NCBI GenBank assembly: GCA_903835655.1 | Contig: CAILNT010000103.1 | Span: 1 to 64,000, forward strand | DNA length: 64,000 bases | DNA from: an uncultured Pseudomonadota bacterium | GTDB taxonomy: Bacteria; Pseudomonadota; Gammaproteobacteria; Burkholderiales; Thiobacillaceae | Direction: 5' to 3' | In this document: positions 19,784-31,795 of the stretch, piece by piece | Layout of the letters: each line of letters begins with the position of its first letter | How positions within the stretch are numbered: position 1 is the stretch's first letter | The notes under the pieces: model-generated | Told to the model about the DNA's origin: nothing | The model's input: the letters and a program-made list of their open reading frames with translations, nothing else | Databases searched by the model: none | Made by a program: the position numbers and the translations under genes

Positions 19784-20665
19784 ATGAACACCGCTTCCCC
19801 CGCAGTACCCGCCGCCCCACCCAAACACCAGTTGAACCAGGCCGAGACCCACAAGCTCCTCGGCAACATCCAGATCCCTCCGCAACCGGAAATCGTGCGG
19901 GCACTCATCATCGAACGCAACAGCGATGACCCGGACATCCAACGTATCGCCCAGCTCATTTCAAAAGACGTCGGCCTTTCCGCCGCCATGCTGAAGGCGG
20001 TCAATTCGCCATACTATGGTCTGCGCAGCAAGATCGGCTCCATCATGCACGCGGCATCGCTGCTGGGCATGAAAAACATCGGCACCCTGGTCATGGGCCT
20101 GGCGCTGCGTGCCAGCACCCCGGTCCCGGGGATGGAACGCTACTGGGAAAGTGCCAGCCGCAGCGCGCAACTGGCCAGCCTGCTGGCGCGCAGGCTGGCC
20201 TTGGGCAACGCCGAAGATGCGCAGCTCTACACCCTGTTCCACGACAGTGCGATGCCCCTGCTGGTGCAACGTTTTCCCGATTATCGCCAGACCATGCGGG
20301 AAATCGCGGGCTTGGGCTGGGTCGAGGTCACCGCGCATGAGGACGCACGCCACAACACCAATCATGCCGCGGTGGGCGGCCTGCTCGCCAGCAACTGGGG
20401 CCTGCCCGATCACATCCGCACGGCCATCACGCTGCACCACGACATCACGGTCTTCATCGACGACAAGTTGCCGCGCAATGTCGTCGATCTCATCGCCATC
20501 GGCCATATCGCGGAACACGTCGAGAACGCGATATCGCAACAGATGAACGACAGCGCCTGGGAAGAGTTTGGTGCTTCCTGCCGCAACCACCTGCTGCTGG
20601 GTGAGGACGAGTTGCAGGACTTCACCGATACCGCCAAGGAGTTGTTCGGAATGGATAGTTATTGA
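19784..20665 (+). CDS. HDOD-domain protein (2), tandem paralog
   Basis: IPPQPEIVRALIIERNSDDPDIQRIAQLISKDVGLSAAMLKAVNSPYYGLRSKIGSIMHAASLLGMKNIGTLV aligns with the preceding gene. Confidence 0.9.
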   Translation: MNTASPAVPAAPPKHQLNQAETHKLLGNIQIPPQPEIVRALIIERNSDDPDIQRIAQLISKDVGLSAAMLKAVNSPYYGLRSKIGSIMHAASLLGMKNIGTLVMGLALRASTPVPGMERYWESASRSAQLASLLARRLALGNAEDAQLYTLFHDSAMPLLVQRFPDYRQTMREIAGLGWVEVTAHEDARHNTNHAAVGGLLASNWGLPDHIRTAITLHHDITVFIDDKLPRNVVDLIAIGHIAEHVENAISQQMNDSAWEEFGASCRNHLLLGEDELQDFTDTAKELFGMDSY

Positions 20666-20677
20666 ATCTGGAAGGCG

Positions 20678-20833
20678 CGGTTGACCGCTCGTTTTTTATC
20701 GTGGCGCCCGGCGATACCCGAGGTTTTCCCCGTCGACTGCGCTCACCACGGAGGTGAGTTCGCCTCGCATTCGCGCGCGTTCGGCTGCGCTTTGTTGATT
20801 GGGGACTCACAGGGGAGAATGAGCGGTCAACCG
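20678..20833. repeat. Small intergenic element bounded by a perfect 13-bp inverted repeat
   Basis: CGGTTGACCGCTC (20678-20690) and its exact reverse complement GAGCGGTCAACCG (20821-20833); internal perfect hairpin CTCACC-acgga-GGTGAG (20742-20758) nested in CGAGG (20719-20723)/CCTCG (20763-20767). Confidence 0.7.
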
Positions 20834-20844
20834 AGGAATCTAGG

Positions 20845-21333
20845 ATGAAATCCTGCTGCCTGTTGCTCTGCGTCTGTCTGGTCGGGTCCGCGCACGCCTT
20901 CGAAGTCGCCGAGTTCAAAAGCGGCATGGCGCAGGGCGAGGTCAAGACCCTGCTGCTCGCCAACTGGAATTTCGACAGGGTGATGGAGCCCTCGGAGGAC
21001 GTGATCCTGGCCTACGACGAGGACCCCAGCATCGCCCGGCGTTACCAGTTTCGCTTCTGCAAGGGAAAACTGGCGGGCTTCGAACAGGACGTGCGGCCCT
21101 CGCTCCGATCGCTGATCCTCACCACCAACAACTATCTCAATCAATACGGGCAGCCGTCGCGGGTCTATTCCAACACCCATGTCGTCAGCAACGGCGAGAA
21201 GGCCGTGTTTGCGATGTTCTGGAAGAACGGCGTGGACAGCATAGGTTTGAAGTATTACGTCCTGCCCAACGTCGAACAGATGAGCCTGTCCTTCGACAGC
21301 AACAACCTCTGCTACGGCACGCCGAGGATGTAG
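20845..21333 (+). CDS. Hypothetical exported protein
   Basis: 162 aa with signal peptide MKSCCLLLCVCLVGSAHA. Confidence 0.65.
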   Translation: MKSCCLLLCVCLVGSAHAFEVAEFKSGMAQGEVKTLLLANWNFDRVMEPSEDVILAYDEDPSIARRYQFRFCKGKLAGFEQDVRPSLRSLILTTNNYLNQYGQPSRVYSNTHVVSNGEKAVFAMFWKNGVDSIGLKYYVLPNVEQMSLSFDSNNLCYGTPRM

Positions 21334-21399
21334 CGCGGTGAGCGATTGCTGCGGGTTTCCAGCGGATGCCCCTACAATTCCGCGAAAACTGGAGCCCAC

Positions 21400-21780
21400 A
21401 TGAGCAAACCCTGTCCCTTCTGCGTCCTGGACCCCGCCCGCATCCTCGCCGAGGACGAACTCACCGTGGTCTACAAGGACGGCTTCCCGGTCTCCCCGGG
21501 CCACACGGTCATCATCCCCAAGCGCCACTTCCCCTCCCTGTTCGACGCCACCCAGGAGGAGCGCACGGCTCTGCTCGCGGCACTCGACCAGGCCAAGGCC
21601 CTGCTCGATGAACGGCATCACCCGGATGGCTACAACATCGGCATCAACCACGGCCCCGCCGGCGGCCAGTCGGTCCCGCACCTGCACATCCACCTCATCC
21701 CCCGTTACCTGGGCGACAAGCAAGACCCGCGCGGCGGCGTGCGCTGGGTGCTGCCGGACAAGGCGAAATACTGGGCGTGA
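21400..21780 (+). CDS. HIT-family hydrolase
   Basis: MSKPCPFCVLDPARILAEDELTVVYKDGFPVSPGHTVIIPKRH...GGQSVPHLHIHLIPRY (HxHxH triad). Confidence 0.95.
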   Translation: MSKPCPFCVLDPARILAEDELTVVYKDGFPVSPGHTVIIPKRHFPSLFDATQEERTALLAALDQAKALLDERHHPDGYNIGINHGPAGGQSVPHLHIHLIPRYLGDKQDPRGGVRWVLPDKAKYWA

Positions 21781-22232
21781 GCGCCTTGCCGACCTTCACC
21801 TGGCCACGGATGCTGTTCCCGGCGCTGCTCTGCGCCGGCCTGCTCGTCCTGGTGCGCGACCGGATCGAGTTCGAACTGGGTTACGCCTACGAATATGGCA
21901 ACTTTCACGGGCTGGATTTCCCCCGCGACCAGGAGCAGGCGGCAACCTGGCTGCGCCGGGCGGCGCGGCTCGGCCACGCGCGAGCGCAGTATCTGCTCGC
22001 CTTGAGCTACTCGCGTGGCTGGGGCGTGAAACAGGACGATGTCAGGGCAGAGCACTGGTTCAGCCAGTCCGCGGAGCAGGCTTATGCGCCGGCTTGTTTT
22101 CATCTGGCATGGATGCTGCACAAGGGCGAGGGCGTGGCGCGGGACGAGGCCAGAGCGCGTCGCCTCTTGGCACAGGCGGGGGCGGATGCCGCGACCGAGA
22201 CTGGCGCGAACTGGGCCGCAGCCCGGAAGTAG
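21777..22232 (+). CDS. SEL1-like repeat protein, membrane-anchored
   Basis: AATWLRRAARLGHARAQYLLALSYSRGWGVKQDDVRAEHWFSQSAEQAYAPACFHLAWMLHKGEGV; N-terminal hydrophobic helix. Confidence 0.85.
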   Translation: MSALPTFTWPRMLFPALLCAGLLVLVRDRIEFELGYAYEYGNFHGLDFPRDQEQAATWLRRAARLGHARAQYLLALSYSRGWGVKQDDVRAEHWFSQSAEQAYAPACFHLAWMLHKGEGVARDEARARRLLAQAGADAATETGANWAAARK

Positions 22233-22311
22233 CCGGTGAGCCACACCCGATCCGTGCAGTAAGCGGGGGCGGCGGCTAGAATCGCGTGAAATTTCGAACC
22301 CGCGTAAACCC

Positions 22312-24381
22312 ATGCCCCGCAAGATTCTCGTCACCTCAGCCCTGCCCTACGCCAACGGCGCCATCCACCTGGGCCATCTGGTCGAATACATCCAGACCGA
22401 CATCTGGGTACGCTTTCAGAAGATGCGCGGCCATCACTGCGTCTATTGCTGCGCCGACGACACCCATGGCACGCCGATCATGCTGCGTGCGGAGAAGGAA
22501 GGGGTCACCCCGGAACAGCTCATCGCCCGCGTCTGGCAGGAGCACAAGCGCGACTTCGACGGTTTCCATGTCGAATTCGATAACTACTATTCCACCCATA
22601 CGCCGGAAACCCGGCAATACGCCGACCGCATCTACTCGCACCTGCGAGAAGCCGGGCTGATCGAAATTCGTTCCATCGAGCAGTATTACGACCCGGTGAA
22701 GGAAATGTTCCTGCCGGACCGGTTCATCAAGGGTGAGTGCCCGAAGTGCCACGCCCGTGACCAGTACGGCGACAACTGCGAGGCTTGCGGCGCGGCCTAC
22801 CAGCCGACCGACCTGATCGACCCCTATTCCGCCGTATCCGGTGCCAAACCGGTGAGGAAGTCTTCGGACCATCACTTCTTCAAACTCTCCGACCCACGCT
22901 GCGCCGACTTCCTCAAGGCATGGATCCTGCCGCCGCGGGTCCAGGCCGAGGCCGCAAACAAGCTGAATGAGTGGCTGCAATCCGGCCTGTCGGACTGGGA
23001 TATCTCGCGCGATGCACCCTATTTCGGCTTCGAGATTCCGGGCGCGCCAGGCAAGTATTACTACGTCTGGCTGGACGCGCCGATCGGCTATATGGGCAGC
23101 TTCCAGAATTACTGCGACCGGGCCGGCCTGGATTTCGACGAATACTGGAAGCCGGATTCCGAAGCAGAGCTCTACCACTTCATCGGCAAGGACATCCTCT
23201 ACTTCCACGCCCTGTTCTGGCCGGCGGAACTCTCGCACGCGGGCTTTCGCACCCCCACCGGCGTGTTCTGCCACGGCTTCCTCACGGTGAACGGCACCAA
23301 GATGTCGAAGTCGCGCGGCACTTTCATCACCGCCGAGAGCTATCTCAAACACCTCAACCCGGAGTGGCTGCGCTACTACTACTCGGCGAAGCTCAACGGC
23401 TCGATGGAAGACATCGACCTGAACCTCGAAGACTTCGCCGCGCGGGTGAACAGCGATCTGGTGGGCAAGTACGTCAACATCGCCAGCCGCTGCGCCGGCT
23501 TCATCAACAAACGCTACGCCGGTCGGCTCGGTGAGATCGATATCGCCGCCACGGCGCCGTTCGTGGCCGCCTTCGAGAGCGGGGAGATCGCGCGTGGCTA
23601 CGAGGAGCGCGACTACGGCCGCAGCTTGCGGGAAATCATGCGCCTGGCGGACCTGGCCAATCAGTACATCGCCGAGAAAAAGCCCTGGGAAATGGCAAAA
23701 CAGGAAGGCCGCGAAGCGGAACTGCTCGAGGTGTGCTCCACCGCGCTGACCCAATTCCGCGATCTCACCTTGTACTTGAAGCCTGTGCTGCCGAAGCTGG
23801 CGGAACAGGTGGAAGCCTTCCTCAATCTCCCGGCGCTGACCTGGGGCCCAACCTGGGCGCCGCTGCCCGCCGGCCACTGCATCCAGGAATACCAGCACCT
23901 GATGACCCGGATCGACCCGAAGGTGATCGAAGCCATGGTGGCGGAGAACCGGCAGAGCCTGGAACCCACGGTGGCATTGGCCGACGCGCCGGCGCCGGTC
24001 AGGCATGCGGAGCACCAGCAATCCCAGGTCGAAGCCACGCCCTCGCCCTGGGAGCCGTTCATCGGTATCGACGACTTCACCAAGGTGGATCTGCGCATCG
24101 TCCGCATCGCCGCGGCGGCCCATGTGGAAGGCGCCGACAAGTTGTTGAAGCTGACCCTCGACCTGGGAGGCGAAACCCGTACCGTGTTCGCCGGCATCAA
24201 GTCGGCTTACGCCCCGGAAACCCTGGTCGGCCGACTGACCGTGATGGTCGCCAACCTGGCGCCGCGCAAGATGAAGTTTGGCGTGAGCGAGGGCATGGTC
24301 CTGGCTGCAAGCGATGAGCGCGGCGGCCCCTTCCTGCTCGCGCCCGATTCCGGGGCACAACCAGGTATGCGGATCAAATGA
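22312..24381 (+). CDS. metG: Methionyl-tRNA synthetase
   Basis: [44 protein letters not shown]-terminal tRNA-binding domain [31 protein letters not shown]. Confidence 0.98.
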   Translation: MPRKILVTSALPYANGAIHLGHLVEYIQTDIWVRFQKMRGHHCVYCCADDTHGTPIMLRAEKEGVTPEQLIARVWQEHKRDFDGFHVEFDNYYSTHTPETRQYADRIYSHLREAGLIEIRSIEQYYDPVKEMFLPDRFIKGECPKCHARDQYGDNCEACGAAYQPTDLIDPYSAVSGAKPVRKSSDHHFFKLSDPRCADFLKAWILPPRVQAEAANKLNEWLQSGLSDWDISRDAPYFGFEIPGAPGKYYYVWLDAPIGYMGSFQNYCDRAGLDFDEYWKPDSEAELYHFIGKDILYFHALFWPAELSHAGFRTPTGVFCHGFLTVNGTKMSKSRGTFITAESYLKHLNPEWLRYYYSAKLNGSMEDIDLNLEDFAARVNSDLVGKYVNIASRCAGFINKRYAGRLGEIDIAATAPFVAAFESGEIARGYEERDYGRSLREIMRLADLANQYIAEKKPWEMAKQEGREAELLEVCSTALTQFRDLTLYLKPVLPKLAEQVEAFLNLPALTWGPTWAPLPAGHCIQEYQHLMTRIDPKVIEAMVAENRQSLEPTVALADAPAPVRHAEHQQSQVEATPSPWEPFIGIDDFTKVDLRIVRIAAAAHVEGADKLLKLTLDLGGETRTVFAGIKSAYAPETLVGRLTVMVANLAPRKMKFGVSEGMVLAASDERGGPFLLAPDSGAQPGMRIK

Positions 24382-24499
24382 ATCCGGCGCCCTCCTGGCT
24401 GCGTTCGACGTAAGGCGGGTACTTTGGCCGGGGGTAGCCCGGCTTTACTTTCCTCTAGCTGCCTCCTATCCTGCCCACCCCTCCTGCATTGCCGCGACC

Positions 24500-25306
24500 A
24501 TGTCCATCAGTATCAAGACCCCGGAAGAAATAGAAAAAATGCGCATCTCGGGGCGCCTCACCGCCGAAGTGCTGGATTTCATCAGACCCTATGTCAAACC
24601 TGGCGTGACGACGGAAGAACTGGATCGCCTCTGCCATGACTTGATGGTCAACGTGCAGAACAGCATACCCGCCCCACTCAACTACGCCCCCCCGGGCCAC
24701 AAGCCCTACCCCAGGTCGATCTGTTCCTCGATCAACCATCAGGTCTGCCACGGTGTCCCCAGCCTCGACAAGAAACTGAAGAACGGCGACGTGGTGAATC
24801 TGGACATCACCGTCATCAAGGACGGCTGGCATGGCGATAGTTCGCGCATGTTTTACGTTGGAGAGCCCAGCATCCTGGCGCGACGGCTCACCGAGATCAC
24901 CTACGAATGCATGTGGAAGGGCATCGCCGCCGTGCGCCCCGGCGTGCGCCTGGGCGTGGTCGGTGCGGCCATACAGAAGCACGCCGAGGGCAACGGTTAT
25001 TCGGTGGTGCGCGAATTCTGCGGCCACGGCATCGGTCGCGGCTTCCACGAAGAACCGCAGGTACTGCATTATGGCAACGCCAGTGAGGGCCCGCTGCTGG
25101 AGGTCGGCATGACCTTCACCATCGAGCCGATGATCAACGCGGGGCGTCGCGACATCCGCGTGCTGGGCGACGGCTGGACCGTCGTGACCAAGGATCACTC
25201 GCTCTCCGCGCAATGGGAACACACCATCGTGGTCACCGATCGCGGCTACGAAGTCCTCACGCTATCCGCCGATTGCCCGCCGCCACCTGCATTCATCACC
25301 CAGTGA
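24500..25306 (+). CDS. map: Type I methionine aminopeptidase
   Basis: MSISIKTPEEIEKMRISGRLTAEVLDFI...SSINHQVCHGVPS...VNLDITVIKDGWHGDSSRMF...GHGIGRGFHEEPQVLHYG. Confidence 0.97.
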   Translation: MSISIKTPEEIEKMRISGRLTAEVLDFIRPYVKPGVTTEELDRLCHDLMVNVQNSIPAPLNYAPPGHKPYPRSICSSINHQVCHGVPSLDKKLKNGDVVNLDITVIKDGWHGDSSRMFYVGEPSILARRLTEITYECMWKGIAAVRPGVRLGVVGAAIQKHAEGNGYSVVREFCGHGIGRGFHEEPQVLHYGNASEGPLLEVGMTFTIEPMINAGRRDIRVLGDGWTVVTKDHSLSAQWEHTIVVTDRGYEVLTLSADCPPPPAFITQ

Positions 25307-25344
25307 AAGCGATCGCCTTAGTTCCACCGCGCTCGACCCTGCCC

Positions 25345-27909
25345 ATGACCCAAGCGGCCATCTGGCGAGACAGGCTCAAGGAAGGCCGCAACGCGCTGTT
25401 CGCGGCCTATCTGGAGCGGCCGCGCGCGCGCGTCTTGCTGGGGGCGCTCACCGAGCTGACCGATGCCGTGCTGTGCGACATCTGGCGGGCGCAGGCCCTG
25501 CCGGAATGCGCCGCCCTGGTGGCGGTGGGCGGTTACGGCCGCGGTGAGATGTATCCGCAATCGGATGTCGATGTCCTGATCCTGCTCGACGACACGCTGC
25601 CGGAGTGCGAACACGGCCGTATCGAGCCGCTGATCGGCCTGCTCTGGGATGTCGGGCTGCCCATCGGCCACAGCGTGCGCCGCCTCTCCGAAACCCTGAG
25701 CGAATCGGCGGGCGATATCACCATCCAGACCAATCTGCTCGAAGCGCGCCTGCTCGCCGGCGACCCGGACTTGTTCCAGCGCATGCGGCAAGGATTGGCG
25801 GCGCAAATGGACCCCCTGGCCTTCTACCAGGCCAAGCTGCTGGAACAGAAGGCTCGCCACGGCCGCCATGCCGACGCGGGCCTGTTGCTGGAACCCAATC
25901 TCAAGGAAAGCCCGGGAGGTCTGCGCGACATTCAGACCCTGTACTGGGTGTGCCGCGCGGCCGGGCTGACCCGCGCCCAAGGCCATCAACGCAGCGACCT
26001 GGTGCATGCCGGCCTCCTGTGCGAGGCGGAAACGCGCGCGCTCGCCGCCGATTCTTCCCTGCTGGCACACCTGCGCATCCGTCTCCACCTCGCCGCCAGG
26101 CGGCGGGAAGATCGCATGCTGTTCGAGTTCCAGGAAGGCATCGCCGCCGCCATGGACATCGCCGGCGACCCGGCGCGGCGTGCCTCGGAGCGCATGATGC
26201 AGCGCTATTATCGCGCCGCTCGTCGTGTCAGCCTGATCAACAGTCTGGTGCTGGGGGAACTGCGCTACCGCTTGCAGCCACCACCCGCGCCGACCCCATT
26301 GCCAGGAAGGACGGGGTTTCGCGCGGTCGGAAACCTGCTCGACGCCGACGAAGACCCGTTTGCGCATCATCCCGATACGCTCCTGAAAACCTTTTTGGTG
26401 CTGGCGCGCGAACACACGCTGATCGGCTGCACCCCGCGTCTGCTGCGCGCGCTCTCGCGCTCGGGCCGCCTGATCGACGCCGATTTCCGCCGCGACCCGG
26501 TCAACCATCGGCATTTTCTCGAACTGCTGCGCGAGCCGCATGGCGTCAGCACGGCGCTGCGCCTGATGCACCAGCTGGGCATCCTGGGTCGCTACATTCC
26601 TTTGTTCGGCCGCATCACCGGGCAGATGCAGCACGACCAGTTCCACATCTACCCGGTGGACGAACACACCCTGATGGTGCTGCGCAACCTGCGCCGCCTC
26701 GCCCTGGACGAGTTCGCACACGAATTCCCGCTCGCCCATCGCCTGATGAGCGCCTACGAACGCCCCGATCTGCTTTATCTCGCCGCCCTGTTTCACGACA
26801 TCGCCAAGGGCCGCGGCGGCGATCATTCCAGCCGCGGCGCGGTGGATGCGCGCCGCTTCTGTCTCTCCCAGAATCTCTCGCCGGTCGAGGCCGACCAGGT
26901 CGCCTGGCTGGTGGCCGAACATCTATGCCTGTCGCAAACCGCGCAGAAACAGGATCTCTCGGACCCCGAGGTGATCCGCGGCTTCGCCACGCGTTGTGGC
27001 GACCTCAACCACCTCACCGCGCTCTATCTGCTGACGGTCTGCGACATCCGCGGCACCAGTCCCAGAGTCTGGAATGCCTGGAAGGACAAGCTCACCCGCG
27101 AGCTCTACCTGGCCGCACGCCGCGTCCTGGAAGGGAACGAACCGGAAATCGACAGCGTCGAGGAGAAGAAGACGCTGGCGCGGCAACAACTGCGCCTCTA
27201 TGGCTACCCGGTCGGCGCGGAGGACGCGCTGTGGACTCGCCTCGACGATCTCTATTTCCTGCGCCAGGACGCGCGCGACATCGCCTGGCAGACGCGCCGC
27301 CTGCTGCCGTTGTTCGCCCGCCAGAACCTCATCGTTCGCGCCCGCCTGGCACCGGTGGGCGAAGGCGTGGAAGTCCTGGTGTTCGCGCCCGACGAAGTGG
27401 CCTTGTTCGCCCGCATCTGCGCCTTCTTCGCTCGCCTGGGCTACACCATCCTGGCGGCACGCATACACACCACGCGCGATGGCCACGCGCTCGACACCTT
27501 CTACGCCATCGATCCGGAGCACACCCAGGTCTCCTACCGCGATTTTCTGAATTACATCGAGCACGAACTGACCGCCGAGCTCGGCGCGCACAAACCGCTC
27601 GGAACCGTGCCCGGTGGACGCCTCGCACGCCGCCTCAAGGCCTTCCCGCTAGAGCCGGAAGTCAGCCTGGCGCGCAGCGACAACGACCAGGGCCATGTCC
27701 TCACCTTTTCCGCCGGCGACCGACCGGGGCTGCTCGCTCAGGTCGCGCGCGTACTCACCGAGCATTGCGCCAGCGTCGTCACCGCCCGCATCAACACCTT
27801 GGGCCAGCGTGCCGAGGATGTATTCGTCCTGGAAGGCGAAGCTCTGGAACAACCGGGAAAACGCCTGGCCCTGGAAAAAGCGCTGCTGGACACCTTAAAA
27901 GTGGCGTGA
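25345..27909 (+). CDS. glnD: [Protein-PII] uridylyltransferase / bifunctional uridylyl-removing enzyme
   Basis: Nucleotidyltransferase motif VGGYGRGEMYPQSDVDVLIL; HD domain LYLAALFHDIAKGRGGDHSSRGA; two C-terminal ACT regions. Start at MTQAAIW. Confidence 0.96.
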   Translation: MTQAAIWRDRLKEGRNALFAAYLERPRARVLLGALTELTDAVLCDIWRAQALPECAALVAVGGYGRGEMYPQSDVDVLILLDDTLPECEHGRIEPLIGLLWDVGLPIGHSVRRLSETLSESAGDITIQTNLLEARLLAGDPDLFQRMRQGLAAQMDPLAFYQAKLLEQKARHGRHADAGLLLEPNLKESPGGLRDIQTLYWVCRAAGLTRAQGHQRSDLVHAGLLCEAETRALAADSSLLAHLRIRLHLAARRREDRMLFEFQEGIAAAMDIAGDPARRASERMMQRYYRAARRVSLINSLVLGELRYRLQPPPAPTPLPGRTGFRAVGNLLDADEDPFAHHPDTLLKTFLVLAREHTLIGCTPRLLRALSRSGRLIDADFRRDPVNHRHFLELLREPHGVSTALRLMHQLGILGRYIPLFGRITGQMQHDQFHIYPVDEHTLMVLRNLRRLALDEFAHEFPLAHRLMSAYERPDLLYLAALFHDIAKGRGGDHSSRGAVDARRFCLSQNLSPVEADQVAWLVAEHLCLSQTAQKQDLSDPEVIRGFATRCGDLNHLTALYLLTVCDIRGTSPRVWNAWKDKLTRELYLAARRVLEGNEPEIDSVEEKKTLARQQLRLYGYPVGAEDALWTRLDDLYFLRQDARDIAWQTRRLLPLFARQNLIVRARLAPVGEGVEVLVFAPDEVALFARICAFFARLGYTILAARIHTTRDGHALDTFYAIDPEHTQVSYRDFLNYIEHELTAELGAHKPLGTVPGGRLARRLKAFPLEPEVSLARSDNDQGHVLTFSAGDRPGLLAQVARVLTEHCASVVTARINTLGQRAEDVFVLEGEALEQPGKRLALEKALLDTLKVA

Positions 27910-27971
27910 GGGGCCGCACCCACCCCATGGCCTACACGGCAATTCCCGGTATGATGCCCATCGGTAGATCG

Positions 27972-30245
27972 ATGACCGACGAGAACAGGCCAGGCAAGAT
28001 GAGTAATACCGAGCAAGCCAGCGGTAACAGCGAGCACTTCAGGGTTGAATACAGCGCGCTATCGCGACCGGAACAGGAAAACATCCTGCATTTGCAGCAG
28101 GCCTTGCTCGAATCGGTGGCGCGCGGCGCCGACCACATGGAGGTCATCAACCAGGTCTGTAAGCTCGAAGAACAACTACTTCCCAATGCCGTCGGCAGCG
28201 TCATGCTGATGGATGAGGCCTACGAATTCCTCAATGTCTACGCGGCCCCCAGTGTTCCGGTCGAAGGCATCGTCCAGTTGAACGGACTGCGTCCCGGGCC
28301 GGGCGGTGGCTCCTGCGGCAATGTCGTGTATCGCCAGGAGCCGCAGTTCGTCAGCAACACCTTCATCGACCCGCGCTGGCAGGACTTGCGCCAACTGGCC
28401 TATAACTTCAACCTGTGCTCCTGCTGGTCGGTACCGATCTACTCAGGGGAGCGCAAGATCGTGGGCACCTTCGCCCTGTCCAGCTTCGAGCACCGACAAC
28501 CCAGCCACTTTCACCTGAAATTGCTGGAGATCGGCGCGTCGATCATCGGCATCGTGCTCGATCGCCGCAAGGCACAGGAATCATTGCGTCTGTTCGAGAA
28601 GGCCATCGAAGGCAGCGAAGAGGGCTTCATGATCACCGACCTGGAGCAGCGCATCCTCTCGGTGAATCCCGCCTTCACCCGGGTGTTCGGCTATACGAGC
28701 GAGGAAGTCATCGGCCAGACCCCGAAGAAGCTGGCTTCCGGGCATCACGATGCGGCGTTCTACGATGTCCTGTGGCAAAGCGTGCGCAACTTCGGCCATT
28801 GGCGCGGCGAAATCTGGAACCGGCGCAAGAATGGCGAGATCTTCCCGGAGTGGATCAGCATCGCCGCCGTGAATGACGGCAATGGCGAAACGACCCACTA
28901 TACCTGTACCTTCAGCGACATCAGCGAACGCAAGACCGCCGAAGCGCAGATACAGTATCTGTCCTCGCATGACGCGCTGACCGGCTTGCCCAACCGCATC
29001 CTGTTCAAGGATCGCCTGGAAAGTGCCATCGCCTTCGCGGCGCGAGACCAGAGCAAGTTGGCCCTGCTCAACCTCGACCTCGACAACTTCCAGCTCCTCA
29101 ACGATACCCTGGGACATGGTGTGGGGGATGCCCTGCTGCGCGGCGTCGCCGCAAGGCTGAAGGCCTGCGTGCGCGACACGGACAGCCTCTGCCGCCTGGG
29201 CGGCGACGAGTTTCTCGTCGCGCTGACCGGCATGCCGAACGCCGAGTCGGTCAGCACGGCGGCCATGAAGATACTCGAACAGGTCGCAAGCCCCATGGAC
29301 CTGGAGGGACGCACCCTCTCGCTGTCCTGTTCGATCGGCATATCCGTCTACCCGGACGATGGCTGTGACTGCGAGACCCTGATCAAGCGGGCGGACCAGG
29401 CCATGGTCCATGCCAAGGAAGCCGGCCGGAACACCTTTCGCTACTACACCGAGCGGCTCAACCGCGACGGCCTCGAACGCCTGCGCATCGCCCACGACCT
29501 GCGTCAGGCGGTCCAGTTGGGTCAATTCGCCTTGCACTATCAACCGCAGATCGATCTATCCACGGGCCGCCTCATCGGCGCCGAGGCCCTGATCCGCTGG
29601 AATCACCCGACCGAGGGGCGGGTTCTGCCCAATCGATTCATCGCCATCGCCGAGCAGACCGGCCTCATCGTCGAGATTGGAGAATGGGTGCTGCGAGAAG
29701 CTTGCCGCCAGGCCGTGGCCTGGCAGAACGCGGGCCTGCCGCCCATGACGGTGGCGGTCAACATGTCAGGGGTGCAATTCCGGCGCGGCAATGTGTTGCA
29801 ATCGCTGCGCGCGGCACTCGATCAAAGCGGCCTGGCACCGTGTTATCTCGAGCTCGAGCTCACCGAGTCGGTCCTGCTGCATGACATGGAAAACATGCTC
29901 GGGCTGATCGGTCAACTGAAAGAACTGGGCCTGAAACTAGCCATCGATGACTTTGGAACGGGCTATTCGAGCCTGGCCTACCTCAAGAAATTCAAGGTAG
30001 ACAGCCTGAAGATCGACCAGTCCTTCGTGCGCGACCTGGCCGACGACGCCGACGACAGGGCCCTGGTTCGCGCCATCGTGCAGATGGCCCACATCCTCAA
30101 TCTGCGCACCATCGCCGAGGGCGTCGAAACCCTCGATCAACTGGAATTCCTGATCGAACAAGGATGTGATGAGGCCCAGGGCTATTACTACAGCAAGCCA
30201 TTGCCGCCCGAACAGTTCGAGGCGTTTGTCATGGCAAAACGATGA
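27972..30245 (+). CDS. GAF-PAS-GGDEF-EAL c-di-GMP turnover protein
   Basis: GAF region, PAS (FEKAIEGSEEGFMITDLEQRILSVNPAFTRVFGY), intact GGDEF (RLGGDEFLVAL) with RDTD I-site five residues upstream, intact EAL (GAEALIRWNHP) and DDFGTGYSS. The 1546-aa ORF in the track over-extends its N-terminus; true start is uncertain (27951-27999). Confidence 0.92.
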   Translation: MTDENRPGKMSNTEQASGNSEHFRVEYSALSRPEQENILHLQQALLESVARGADHMEVINQVCKLEEQLLPNAVGSVMLMDEAYEFLNVYAAPSVPVEGIVQLNGLRPGPGGGSCGNVVYRQEPQFVSNTFIDPRWQDLRQLAYNFNLCSCWSVPIYSGERKIVGTFALSSFEHRQPSHFHLKLLEIGASIIGIVLDRRKAQESLRLFEKAIEGSEEGFMITDLEQRILSVNPAFTRVFGYTSEEVIGQTPKKLASGHHDAAFYDVLWQSVRNFGHWRGEIWNRRKNGEIFPEWISIAAVNDGNGETTHYTCTFSDISERKTAEAQIQYLSSHDALTGLPNRILFKDRLESAIAFAARDQSKLALLNLDLDNFQLLNDTLGHGVGDALLRGVAARLKACVRDTDSLCRLGGDEFLVALTGMPNAESVSTAAMKILEQVASPMDLEGRTLSLSCSIGISVYPDDGCDCETLIKRADQAMVHAKEAGRNTFRYYTERLNRDGLERLRIAHDLRQAVQLGQFALHYQPQIDLSTGRLIGAEALIRWNHPTEGRVLPNRFIAIAEQTGLIVEIGEWVLREACRQAVAWQNAGLPPMTVAVNMSGVQFRRGNVLQSLRAALDQSGLAPCYLELELTESVLLHDMENMLGLIGQLKELGLKLAIDDFGTGYSSLAYLKKFKVDSLKIDQSFVRDLADDADDRALVRAIVQMAHILNLRTIAEGVETLDQLEFLIEQGCDEAQGYYYSKPLPPEQFEAFVMAKR

Positions 30246-30251
30246 ATCGGG

Positions 30252-31346
<1,095 letters not shown>

Positions 31347-31733
31347 GGTGGGCACCCAGAGTAGGAGAGGGGCGAGAATTATAAGCTTGGATTCGCCCCG
31401 CCCACTTGCGTATGGTTGCCACCGGCAGATCGGGGGGCCGGGCGTGACGCTGGGTCGCCGGCTTGGCAGCACGAGAGGAACCAGGCAGAGCATGCTCATG
31501 GCTGGGTGGCTGGAAACCCTGGGTAATGGGAATCGCTGACTGTGTCGGGTCATGACGCTGCAACCAATCCGTGGCGGAACCGAAATACTTCATTTCCGGA
31601 CGGCCAGTGTTCAGGAGTAAGATGACCGCCGTAGGAGTATCCCTATCGGAGAATGGTGGGTTTGATTCGGCTTATTGGACATCAGCAAAATCGTGTACAC
31701 CCCAATATAGTATCCGCTTGGAGTAGCCAACAA

Positions 31734-31761
31734 ATTGCTCCTTCAGAAATCCAGGAGCAAT
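31734..31761. repeat. Perfect 8-bp inverted repeat upstream of the TA module
   Basis: ATTGCTCC-ttcagaaatcca-GGAGCAAT. Confidence 0.6.
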
Positions 31762-31795
31762 CAGATTGTTGAGTAACCGCTAATTTTTTCGACTT

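Noticed and set aside
22336-24360. 674-aa minus-strand ORF
   Set aside because: Entirely antisense to metG; no recognisable domains.
25318-26922. 534-aa minus-strand ORF
   Set aside because: Antisense to glnD; shadow ORF.
25605-27950. N-terminal ~780 codons of the 1546-aa plus-strand ORF
   Set aside because: Overlaps glnD in another frame; Arg/Pro/Ala-rich shadow ORF typical of high GC. Only the GAF-PAS-GGDEF-EAL part from about 27972 is accepted.
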